From Acetobacteraceae bacterium (GTDB lineage Bacteria; Pseudomonadota; Alphaproteobacteria; Acetobacterales; Acetobacteraceae): a stretch of DNA of 13,497 nucleotides. The stretch lies in NCBI GenBank assembly GCA_019689515.1, contig JADGHI010000054.1:1-13497 (forward strand), written 5' to 3'. The notes under the pieces were generated by a model that had not been told where the DNA came from, did no database searches, and saw only the letters and a list, made by a program, of their open reading frames with translations. Both the position numbers and the translations under genes were made by a program. Positions 7,266 through 13,497 of this stretch are shown here, one piece after another (position 1 is the first letter of the stretch; each line of letters opens with the position of its first letter).

Positions 7266-7638
7266 GCGACAGCACCTTCTCGATCTTCTCGCGCAGCGTC
7301 TCGGCGTTGAACGGCTTGACGATGTAGTTGGACACGCCGGCCTGCTTCGCCGCGATCACGTTCTCCGTCTTGCCCTCGGCCGTCACCATGATGAAGGGCG
7401 TGGACTTCAGCCGCGCGTCGGCACGGACCTCCTTCAGCAGGTCGAGGCCCGTCATGGGCTGCATGTTCCAGTCGCTGATCACCAGCCCGAAATTGCCGGC
7501 GCGCAGCTTGGCAAGTGCCTCCTGCCCATCCGTCGCCTCCTCGACATTATTGAAGTCGAGCTGCTTGAGGAGGTTGCGGATGATCCGGAGCATCGTGCGG
7601 TAGTCATCCACGATCAGAACATTGATGGACTTGTCCAT
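7258..7638 (-). CDS. cheY: Chemotaxis response regulator CheY
   Basis: This is a 126-residue single-domain receiver that, when phosphorylated by CheA, binds FliM and changes the direction or speed of flagellar rotation. All key residues are present: the acidic pair Asp11-Asp12 (VLIVDDYRTM), the phosphorylation site Asp56 in ISDWNMQPMTG, Thr86 in MVTAEG, and Lys108 in YIVKPF. DWNM and the adjoining PMTGLDLL are typical of true CheY proteins rather than other stand-alone receivers. The ATG at 7638 follows a GAGGAAT sequence at short spacing, with an AAGGA a little further up. A 75-base gap separates it from the upstream motE-like gene, the only real gap in this operon, so an internal promoter is possible although no consensus is visible. 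It overlaps cheZ, its phosphatase. Confidence 0.95.
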   Translation of the reverse strand: MDKSINVLIVDDYRTMLRIIRNLLKQLDFNNVEEATDGQEALAKLRAGNFGLVISDWNMQPMTGLDLLKEVRADARLKSTPFIMVTAEGKTENVIAAKQAGVSNYIVKPFNAETLREKIEKVLSHA

Positions 7639-7713
7639 ATTCCTCGCCGAGTCCTTTCCATGATCGCTCCGCTCGCGTCGCGCATCCTGCGGGCGCAGTC
7701 GGTCGGTTGTGCT

Positions 7714-8466
7714 TCACTCCCCGCCGCCGTCGTCGGCCGGCCGAGGACTGTGTTCTCCGCGATGCCGCGCGAGCTCGGCGGTCAGCTCACGCGCCCGCTC
7801 CGGGCGCATCGCGCCGAGCACCGGCGCCGCCTTGGCCGCGCGCATGCGGTCCAGGATCTGCACCAGCACGGGCATCTCCAGCGTGTCGAAGATCGCCGCC
7901 GCCTCGCGCGGGCGCATGTTCTCGTAAAGGCGCACCAGGCCGCGCCAGCCGTCTTCCTCTCGCTCGGCGCGGCTGCGCTCGAGTGCCTCCAGCCGTTGCT
8001 GCAGGCGTGCCAGCTCCTCGATCCGCTGGTTGAGGCGACGCTCCATCGCGGCGAGCACCACCTCCCGCGTCTCGATTGCGCGTTCCCGCGCTTCGAGCGC
8101 CGCGCGCCGCTCGCGCAGCCGTTCGAGCAGCTCGCGCTCGGCCGCGGCCGCTGGCCGGTCCGGCACCACCGCGGCAGGATTCGTGGCCACCTGCATCGTC
8201 GCAGGCCGCGCCACAGCGGGCATGGGCGCGACGGGCCGCGACGTCGCGTCTCCCCGCGGCCGCGCTGCCGTACCTGAAAAGGGCGGCGCCGCGGTCAGCC
8301 CAGCAGCCGGCACGCTACGCGTCGCGGCGCCGGCGGCAGGTTGCGCCGTTGCCGCACGCCACAGCGCCTCCGCGCGGACCACGAAGGCGGCCAACAGCGC
8401 GACGATCAGCATCGGCAGCAGCCGGAGGCGGAACGGGGCTCCGGCGGTCATGGTCGCAGCGCTCAT
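7714..8466 (-). CDS. MotE-like flagellar motility protein
   Basis: This 250-residue protein resembles the MotE family (MgtE N-domain-like fold) found in alphaproteobacterial flagellar clusters. In Sinorhizobium, MotE is a periplasmic chaperone for the motor protein MotC. Residues 13-31 are a membrane helix or uncleaved signal (LLPMLIVALLAAFVV). Residues about 38-105 are a Pro/Ala-rich linker. Residues about 106-172 are a strongly charged coiled coil rich in Glu and Arg. Residues about 178-233 are the conserved domain, with LYENMRPREAAAIFDTLE, ILDRMRAAKAAPVLGAM and PERARELTAELA. Its ATG overlaps the stop of the DUF6468-like gene (ATGA). The symbol is left empty because similar proteins are also called FlbB-like or simply MgtE-domain proteins. 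No motC is visible in the window; the large TPR gene further down the operon is a possible partner. Confidence 0.8.
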   Translation of the reverse strand: MSAATMTAGAPFRLRLLPMLIVALLAAFVVRAEALWRAATAQPAAGAATRSVPAAGLTAAPPFSGTAARPRGDATSRPVAPMPAVARPATMQVATNPAAVVPDRPAAAAERELLERLRERRAALEARERAIETREVVLAAMERRLNQRIEELARLQQRLEALERSRAEREEDGWRGLVRLYENMRPREAAAIFDTLEMPVLVQILDRMRAAKAAPVLGAMRPERARELTAELARHRGEHSPRPADDGGGE

Positions 8467-8966
8467 CGCTCAGCCCGAGGCAGGGCTTGGGCCAGTGCGT
8501 GCACCAGATCCTGCTCAGTCCCACGGCCCGGCGGTACCGGCCCCGAACCCGTCTCCGCCGCAGCCTCATCGGTCCGTGGGGCTGCGGCGCCCGACGCCGC
8601 GCCCGCCATCGGCGACACGACCGCCGCTGTCGCTGCGAGCGGCCGCGCGGCCCTCACCAGCACCTCCAGCCGGTCCGCCAGGCCCTCCGCCCGCTCGGTC
8701 AGGTAGCGCAGATCGTCGCGCAGCGGCTCGGCCGCGGCAGTGCGCTCGGCAACCTGTCGCCCGGCGAGTTCGGCCGCGGCCCGAAGCCGGACCATCGCGG
8801 CCTCGGCCAGGCGTGTCGCCTCCTGGAAGCCGGCGGCGCTGCCCTCCAGCGCCGCGCGGTCACGACGCAGCGCACCGAGCTGACGCTCGAGCCGCAAGGC
8901 ACAGGGTATCACCGCGCCGAGGAGACCAAGCAGCACGAGTTGCAGCGTCCATTCCAGCGCGCTCAT
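8463..8966 (-). CDS. DUF6468-like membrane/coiled-coil protein of the flagellar operon
   Basis: A 167-residue protein of unknown function. Residues about 5-25 form one membrane helix (WTLQLVLLGLLGAVIPCALR). A helical, probably coiled-coil segment follows, rich in Arg, Glu, Leu and Ala (about 27-108, including LRDDLRYLTERAEGLADRLE), and then a flexible Ala/Gly/Pro-rich tail ending in a short helix (DLVHALAQAL). This size, layout and position between fliM and a motE-like gene fit the DUF6468 family of alphaproteobacterial flagellar clusters; I recall that association and cannot confirm it by search. Both junctions are four-base ATGA overlaps, with fliM before and the motE-like gene after. This points to co-translation and a role at the motor membrane, perhaps in switch or stator assembly. 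That role is inferred from context only. Confidence 0.68.
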   Translation of the reverse strand: MSALEWTLQLVLLGLLGAVIPCALRLERQLGALRRDRAALEGSAAGFQEATRLAEAAMVRLRAAAELAGRQVAERTAAAEPLRDDLRYLTERAEGLADRLEVLVRAARPLAATAAVVSPMAGAASGAAAPRTDEAAAETGSGPVPPGRGTEQDLVHALAQALPRAER

Positions 8967-10087
8967 GCCGCCGCCTCCCCCTGAACCATGACGCCACCCA
9001 CGGCGCCTCCGCCCGCGCGCCCGCCGCGCGGAAGCGCGCGCTCGATGCGCACCGCGAGCCGGCTCTCGCGCCGGCCGAGCTGTGCCTCGAACAGCGCAAC
9101 GGAACCGCAGGCGAGGCGCACCGGCGCGCCCGGCGCGACGCCGAGGGCAATACGATCACCGACACGCAGATCGAGCACCGCGCCGAGCGGCATGGTCTGC
9201 TCGTCCAGCACCACGTCGAGCACGACCTCGGTCTGGCGCATCTCTTCGGCGAGGTGCGTCTCCCAGATCGAATCCCGGCCGAATTTCTCGCCCATGAATT
9301 GCTGCAGCAGCAGCTCGCGCACCGGCTCCAGCGTCGCGTAGGGGATCAGGAGCTCGAGCTTCCCTCCGCGGCCCTCCATGTCCACCCGCAGCCGCACCAG
9401 CACGCAGGCGTTGGATGGGCGCGAGATCATCGCGAAGCGCGGATTGACCTCCAGCCGCTCGAAGCGGAACACGACCGGGGAGAGTGGCTCGAAGGCCGCC
9501 GTCAGGTCGGCGAGGACCACGCCGAGCAGCCGCTCGACCAGGCCGCGCTCGATGGTCGTGTAGGGGCGCCCTTCGACGCGCATCGCCGCGGTGCCGCGCC
9601 GGCCACCGAGCAGCACGTCCACCACCGAGTAGATCAACGGCGAGTCCACCACGGCGAGGGCGTAATTGTCCCAGGCCTCCGCCTTGAACACGCCGAGCAT
9701 GGCAGGCAGCGGCACCGAGTTCAGGTAGTCCGCAAAGCGGAGCGAGGTGATGGAATCGATCGAGACATCAACGTTGTCCGACGTGAAATTGCGCAGCGTC
9801 GTGGACAGCAGGCGCACCAGCCGGTCGAAGATGATCTCCAGCATCGGCAGGCGCTCGTAGGAGACAAGGCCGGAGCGGATGATCCGCTCGATGGCGGTCT
9901 GCGCCGTGCCGCGCTTGGAGGGGCCGTCGCCGAAGCCGAGCAGGCTGTCGATCTCGGCCTGGTTGAGCACCCGCGTCGCATCCGGCGTCACGGGCACCGC
10001 GGCGTCCTCCCCCGCAGCTGCCGCCTCCTCGAGCGCGGCGCCCCATGCGGCGGCGAGGTCCTCTTGATCCTGCGGCTCGTCGCTCAT
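8963..10087 (-). CDS. fliM: Flagellar motor switch protein FliM
   Basis: FliM is the C-ring protein that binds phospho-CheY and sets the direction of rotation. The 374-residue product has the CheY-binding peptide VLNQAEIDSLLGFG at 40-53, after an acidic 39-residue N-terminal extension that is longer than in E. coli. The middle CheC-like domain (about 75-265) includes RLPMLEIIFDRLVRLLSTTL, SLRFADYLNSVPLPAML and the loop LLGGRRG near 159-165, at the place of the family GGXG motif that contacts FliG. The C-terminal SpoA/FliN-like domain (about 285-350) includes VVLDEQTMPLGAVLDLRVGD. The open frame extends upstream to 10804, but the ATG at 10087 overlaps the fliL stop (ATGA) and starts the conserved protein, so it is chosen. 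The stop overlaps the next gene in the same way. fliG and fliN are not in the window. Confidence 0.96.
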   Translation of the reverse strand: MSDEPQDQEDLAAAWGAALEEAAAAGEDAAVPVTPDATRVLNQAEIDSLLGFGDGPSKRGTAQTAIERIIRSGLVSYERLPMLEIIFDRLVRLLSTTLRNFTSDNVDVSIDSITSLRFADYLNSVPLPAMLGVFKAEAWDNYALAVVDSPLIYSVVDVLLGGRRGTAAMRVEGRPYTTIERGLVERLLGVVLADLTAAFEPLSPVVFRFERLEVNPRFAMISRPSNACVLVRLRVDMEGRGGKLELLIPYATLEPVRELLLQQFMGEKFGRDSIWETHLAEEMRQTEVVLDVVLDEQTMPLGAVLDLRVGDRIALGVAPGAPVRLACGSVALFEAQLGRRESRLAVRIERALPRGGRAGGGAVGGVMVQGEAAA

Positions 10088-10593
10088 TGCACCAGGATCT
10101 CGATGAACAGAACGTCGGTCACCCGCGCCGGGGCGACGGCGAGGTTGACGCGCGCGAGCAGCTCCTCGCGCAACCGATGGGTGCCGATCGAGCCGCGCAG
10201 CTCCTCCGGCCGCATCTCCCGCAGATAGGTGGCGAACAGGTCGAGGACCCGCGGCATCGCCGCCTGCACCAGCACGGCGTCCTCCGGGCGCTCGAGCTCC
10301 AGCTTGCTGCGCAGCTTCACGTAGGAGGGCCGCCGGCCGGTGACGTTGAGGTTGGCCACCATCTCCGGCAGGTCGAAAAATGCCGGCTGGCGCGGCGCGG
10401 CCTCGGCCTCCGCGCGATACTTGCTGACGATCCCCTGCAGCGGCATCGGCACGCCGGCGAACCACAGGGCCGCCCCGGCCAGGCCGAGCATCAGCAGTGG
10501 CACAGCCAGGAGGCGGGCCCGACGGCGCTTCCGCCGGCTGCTTCCCCCTGGTCGCCTGTCCTCCGCACCTTCCAATGGTCCCGTGGCCGTCAT
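10084..10593 (-). CDS. fliL: Flagellar basal body-associated protein FliL
   Basis: FliL is a single-pass inner-membrane protein that surrounds or supports the stator units and raises torque or stator engagement. With the start used here it has 169 residues. A basic cytoplasmic stretch (SRRKRRRARLL) leads into a membrane helix (about 28-47), then a periplasmic stomatin-like domain with AFFDLPEMVANLNVTGRRPS, YVKLRSKLEL and the typical end VTDVLFIEILVQ. Two starts are possible: 10593, preceded by a purine-rich AGAGAGGGAA, and 10626, eleven residues longer with a poor ribosome site. I prefer 10593. fliL is the first gene of the minus-strand motor operon and overlaps fliM by four bases. It diverges from flgF across a 215-base control region. 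Confidence 0.93.
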   Translation of the reverse strand: MTATGPLEGAEDRRPGGSSRRKRRRARLLAVPLLMLGLAGAALWFAGVPMPLQGIVSKYRAEAEAAPRQPAFFDLPEMVANLNVTGRRPSYVKLRSKLELERPEDAVLVQAAMPRVLDLFATYLREMRPEELRGSIGTHRLREELLARVNLAVAPARVTDVLFIEILVQ

Positions 10594-10655
10594 GGCCCCC
10601 GATTCCCTCTCTCTCCACGACCGCATCGAGCGGCGCGGAGCATCGCCGCATCGCC

Positions 10656-10670
10656 TTAATGAAGGCTTGC
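10656..10670 (-). promoter_or_regulatory. Possible degenerate CtrA-binding site upstream of fliL
   Basis: On the minus strand the sequence GCAAGCCTTCATTAA matches the alphaproteobacterial CtrA pattern TTAA-N7-TTAA in one half exactly and in two of four bases in the other. TTAA is rare in DNA this GC-rich. The site is about 63-77 bases upstream of the fliL start. In Caulobacter the fliLM promoter belongs to the CtrA-controlled early class, which makes the position sensible. A small hairpin, GCCTT-AATG-AAGGC, overlaps it. The match is weak and could be chance. Confidence 0.3.
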
Positions 10671-10691
10671 GCGGCCACGGATGCCGGGTGG

Positions 10692-10706
10692 CGGCAGAAG
10701 CTGCCG
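10692..10706. promoter_or_regulatory. Inverted repeat, candidate enhancer for a sigma-54 activator (FlbD-like)
   Basis: CGGCAG-AAG-CTGCCG is a perfect 6-bp inverted repeat with a 3-base centre. It is nested in a direct repeat of TGCCGGGT at 10682-10689 and 10702-10709, whose copies start 20 bases apart, about two helical turns. Its centre is about 75 bases upstream of the start expected from the sigma-54 promoter, a normal place for an activator dimer. In Caulobacter, FlbD binds such sites at flagellar sigma-54 promoters. The binding protein is inferred. Confidence 0.45.
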
Positions 10707-10747
10707 GGTCGGCCGCGCTCGCTTCCTCTGAATCCGTGGCCTCCGAC

Positions 10748-10764
10748 CTGGCACGCGGCTTGCC
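10748..10764 (+). promoter_or_regulatory. Sigma-54 (-24/-12) promoter for flgF-flgG-flgA-flgH
   Basis: CTGGCACGCGGCTTGCC matches the RpoN consensus TGGCACG-N4-TTGC at every core position. The GG (10750-10751) and the GC (10762-10763) have the required spacing, first G to G being 12 bases. Transcription would start near 10775, giving a leader of about 34 bases that contains the GGAGGA ribosome site (10792-10797) before the flgF ATG at 10809. Placing rod and ring genes under sigma-54 agrees with Caulobacter, where flgF and later basal-body genes are class III. Confidence 0.82.
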
Positions 10765-10808
10765 CGTATGGCGCCGGGACCGTTCGCAGCCGGAGGAAGA
10801 ACACGCCG

Positions 10809-11555
10809 ATGGACAGCCCGGGCTATGTCGTGCTCTCGCGCCTCGCGCTGCAGCCGCGCGCGACCGAGCTGCTGGCGCACAACATCGCCAATGCGGACAC
10901 GCCGGGCTTCCGCGCCCAACGCATGGTCTTCGCCGCGCATCTCGACCGCCAGCGCGGCACCGGCGCGCCCCCCGGCGGCGCGCCCGTCGCCTATGCCGAG
11001 GACCGGGCGAGCTGGCGCGACACCGCGCCCGGCGCGATGCAGCGCACCGCCAACCCCTTCGACATCGCCATCGCCGGCGAGGGCTTCTTCGCCGTCGAGA
11101 CGCCGCGCGGCGAGCGCTACACCCGCGCCGGCCGCTTCAGCCTCGACGGCGACCGGCGGGTGGTGGACATGGAGGGCCACCCGGTGCTCGACGTCGAGGG
11201 CCGCCCGATCGTCATCGCCGCCGCCGACACGCGCATCGAGGTGCTGGGCGACGGCACGCTGCGCTCGGAGAACGGCATCATCGCCCGGCTGCGCATCGTG
11301 CGCTTCGACGACCAGCAACGCCTGCGCGCCGAAGGCGACCGGCTGTTCGCCGCCGACGACCCGCCCATCCCGGTCGAGCGGCCCGCCCTCGTACAGGGCG
11401 CGGTGGAGGGCTCCAACGTCCAGCCGGTGATCGAGCTGACCCGGCTGATGGCGGAGCTGCGCGAGTTCCAGTTCGCCGCGCAATTCGTCGAGCGCGAGGG
11501 CGAGCGCCTCTCTTCCGCCGTCGAGCGCATCCTGCGCCGCCGCGGCACCGTCTGA
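10809..11555 (+). CDS. flgF: Flagellar basal-body rod protein FlgF
   Basis: FlgF is a proximal rod protein, exported through the flagellar apparatus and joined end to end with FlgG in the periplasm. The 248-residue product has the N-terminal rod motif LLAHNIANADTPGFRAQ (about 21-37), the central DIAIAGEGFFAVETPRGERYTRAGRFSLDGD block common to FlgF/FlgG/FlgE, and the helical C-terminus GAVEGSNVQPVIELTRLMAELREF through VEREGERLSSAVERIL. The N- and C-terminal helices form the coiled D0 domain. The frame is open far upstream, but the ATG at 10809 follows GGAGGA by 11 bases, lies about 34 bases after the predicted sigma-54 start, and begins the family-conserved part. FlgF rather than FlgG is chosen because it precedes a clear flgG and is shorter and less conserved at the ends. 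It leads the flgF-flgG-flgA-flgH operon. Confidence 0.93.
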   Translation: MDSPGYVVLSRLALQPRATELLAHNIANADTPGFRAQRMVFAAHLDRQRGTGAPPGGAPVAYAEDRASWRDTAPGAMQRTANPFDIAIAGEGFFAVETPRGERYTRAGRFSLDGDRRVVDMEGHPVLDVEGRPIVIAAADTRIEVLGDGTLRSENGIIARLRIVRFDDQQRLRAEGDRLFAADDPPIPVERPALVQGAVEGSNVQPVIELTRLMAELREFQFAAQFVEREGERLSSAVERILRRRGTV

Positions 11556-11598
11556 ACCGCCACCTCCCTATCCCGTCACGCTCGAAGGACAGGAAGCG

Positions 11599-12384
<786 letters not shown>

Positions 12385-12399
12385 GGGCGGGACAGCGCG

Positions 12400-13371
12400 A
12401 TGCGCCTCCGCTTCGCCCTCGCCCTGTGCCTCGCCGCCGCGCTCCCGCTCGCGCCGGCGGGGGTGGCGGCCCCTGCTTCGGACATCGTCCTGCTCCGTCC
12501 CTTCGTCGTGGTGGACGATCCGGTCATCCGGCTTGGCGACCTGTTCGAGGGCCTCGGCGAGCAGGCGGCGGCGGCACCCCTCGGCCCCGCCCCGGCGCCA
12601 GGGCGGCGCAGCGTGGTCGAGACGCCGCAACTGCTGGCCATCGCGCGCCGCCACGGCCTCGCCTGGCGCCCGCTCGCCAGCGACGAGCGCGCCGTGGTCG
12701 AGCGCCCGGGGCGGCCGGTGCCGCGCGAGGACATCCTCGACGTGATCCGCCAGGATCTGGTCCGCCAGGGCATGGAGGAGACGGCCGAGCTCGACATCCC
12801 GGGCTTCAACCCGCCCATGGTTCCGCCCGAGGCCTTCGTCCGGCTCGCCGTCGAGGCCTCCTCCTACGATGCCGCGACCGCGCGCTTCGCCGTCACCCTC
12901 GCCATCGCGGCGGAGGGGATGCCGGTGCTGCGCCAGCGCCTTGCCGGGCGCGCCGTGCCGACCGTGCCGGTCGTGGTGGCGACCCGCCGCCTCGGCCTCG
13001 GCGAGGTGGTCGGGCCTGGCGATGCGCGGCTCGTGCGGCTGCGCGCCGAGCGGGTGAGGCCCGGCGCGGCGCAGAGCCTCGACCAGGTCATCGGCCAGCA
13101 ATTGCGCCGCCCGATCGCGCCGGAGGTGATCTTCAGCGCTGCCGACCTTGGCACCCCCCTGGTGGTGCGGAAGAACGCGCTGGTGCTGATGCTGCACGAG
13201 GCGCCGGGCCTCACGCTCACCGCCCGGGGGCGCGCGCTGGAAAACGCGGCGCGCGGCACCGTGGTGGCGGTGATGAACCTCGCGAGCGGCGCCGTCGTGC
13301 AGGCCGAGGCGATCGGGCCGGACCGCGTGCGCGTGCTGCCCGGCGCGGCACCGATGGTGGCGGCGCGCTGA
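12400..13371 (+). CDS. flgA: Flagellar P-ring assembly chaperone FlgA
   Basis: FlgA is a periplasmic chaperone needed to assemble the FlgI P-ring around the rod. Residues 1 to about 24 are a signal peptide (RLRFALALCLAAALPLAPAG). The N-terminal domain includes VVDDPVIRLGDLFEGLGE, also seen in longer alphaproteobacterial FlgA proteins. The C-terminal SAF-type part (about 185-250) has VPVVVATRRLGLGEVVGPGD followed by IGQQLRRPIAPEVIF. The end shows the typical GRALENAARGTVVAVMNLAS and VVQAEAIGPDRVRV pattern. At 323 residues it is longer than enterobacterial FlgA (about 220), as expected for the alphaproteobacterial form. It starts 15 bases after flgG and is followed 13 bases later by flgH. A GAGGGCGGGA stretch before the ATG may be the ribosome site. 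Confidence 0.93.
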   Translation: MRLRFALALCLAAALPLAPAGVAAPASDIVLLRPFVVVDDPVIRLGDLFEGLGEQAAAAPLGPAPAPGRRSVVETPQLLAIARRHGLAWRPLASDERAVVERPGRPVPREDILDVIRQDLVRQGMEETAELDIPGFNPPMVPPEAFVRLAVEASSYDAATARFAVTLAIAAEGMPVLRQRLAGRAVPTVPVVVATRRLGLGEVVGPGDARLVRLRAERVRPGAAQSLDQVIGQQLRRPIAPEVIFSAADLGTPLVVRKNALVLMLHEAPGLTLTARGRALENAARGTVVAVMNLASGAVVQAEAIGPDRVRVLPGAAPMVAAR

Positions 13372-13384
13372 GGTGGGGTCGAGG

Positions 13385-13497
13385 ATGGGACGGCTCCCCC
13401 TTCGCCTCCGCCGGGCCGCGCTGCTGGCGGCGGTGGGCGCCGCCCCCCCCCCCCGCGCGGGGGCGGCGGCGCCGCGCGGCGGCGGCGGCCCCGCGCC
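13385..13497 (+). CDS. flgH: Start of flagellar L-ring protein FlgH, 3'-truncated
   Basis: Only the first 37 codons are present. They begin with a signal-peptide-like stretch, MGRLPLRLRRAALLAAVGAA, preceded by a GAGG ribosome site close to the ATG. FlgH, the outer-membrane L-ring lipoprotein, normally follows flgA in this operon, and the position is the main evidence. The lipobox cysteine expected soon after the hydrophobic core is not seen. Instead the frame runs into a stretch of 12 C (13443-13454) and G/C-only sequence to the edge, which would encode Pro, Gly and Ala. An indel or base-call error in this stretch is likely, so residues after about 20 should not be trusted. Confidence 0.55.
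   Translation, partial: MGRLPLRLRRAALLAAVGAAPPPRAGAAAPRGGGGPA

Noticed and set aside
8030..10228. 732-residue open frame on the plus strand opposite motE-like, DUF6468 and fliM
   Set aside because: It is a shadow of well-supported genes, rich in Arg, His and Ala, with no recognisable motif.
10088..10804. Long N-terminal extension of the fliM frame through fliL
   Set aside because: The extension is out of frame with fliL and not like FliM. The ATG at 10087 overlapping the fliL stop starts the conserved protein.

Overview
The window is about 13.5 kb of very GC-rich DNA and is almost entirely coding. It carries core genes of a bacterial flagellum plus a two-gene polyamine module. The order fliL-fliM-DUF6468-motE-like-cheY-cheZ, with flgF-flgG-flgA-flgH on the other strand, suggests an alphaproteobacterium. 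Base composition and protein character suggest Rhodospirillales, possibly Acetobacteraceae. The taxonomic placement is inference from gene content only.

Layout, left to right. (1) Positions 2-1023, plus strand: the truncated 3' part of fliO, then fliP of the flagellar export gate. A Nudix hydrolase follows at 1062-1538. (2) Positions 1566-2979, minus strand: speD then speE (spermidine synthesis), separated by a strong hairpin with a T-tract. They converge on the Nudix gene. (3) Positions 3136-10593, minus strand: a tightly packed motor and chemotaxis operon read from right to left: fliL, fliM, a DUF6468-like membrane/coiled-coil protein, a MotE-like protein, cheY, cheZ and a 1150-residue exported protein with a TPR-like C-terminal half. 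Most junctions overlap by 1-8 bases (ATGA, TGATG), which indicates translational coupling; the one clear gap is 75 bases before cheY. (4) Positions 10594-10808: a divergent control region. It holds a near-consensus sigma-54 promoter facing flgF, an inverted repeat upstream that could be an enhancer, and a degenerate CtrA-like site on the fliL side. (5) Positions 10809-13497, plus strand: flgF, flgG, flgA and the beginning of flgH (distal rod and P-/L-ring assembly).

How the genes work together: FliO and FliP belong to the export apparatus. FlgF and FlgG build the rod, FlgA assists P-ring assembly and FlgH forms the L-ring. FliM is the switch protein that binds phospho-CheY, CheZ removes the CheY signal, and FliL supports the stator. 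The MotE-like protein and the large TPR protein are the least understood parts and may form a periplasmic motor accessory module.

Both extreme ends (about 20-69 and 13441-13497) are G/C-only or homopolymer-rich and look like contig edges of doubtful quality, so fliO and flgH are partial and may contain errors. No RNA genes, mobile elements or CRISPR arrays were seen.
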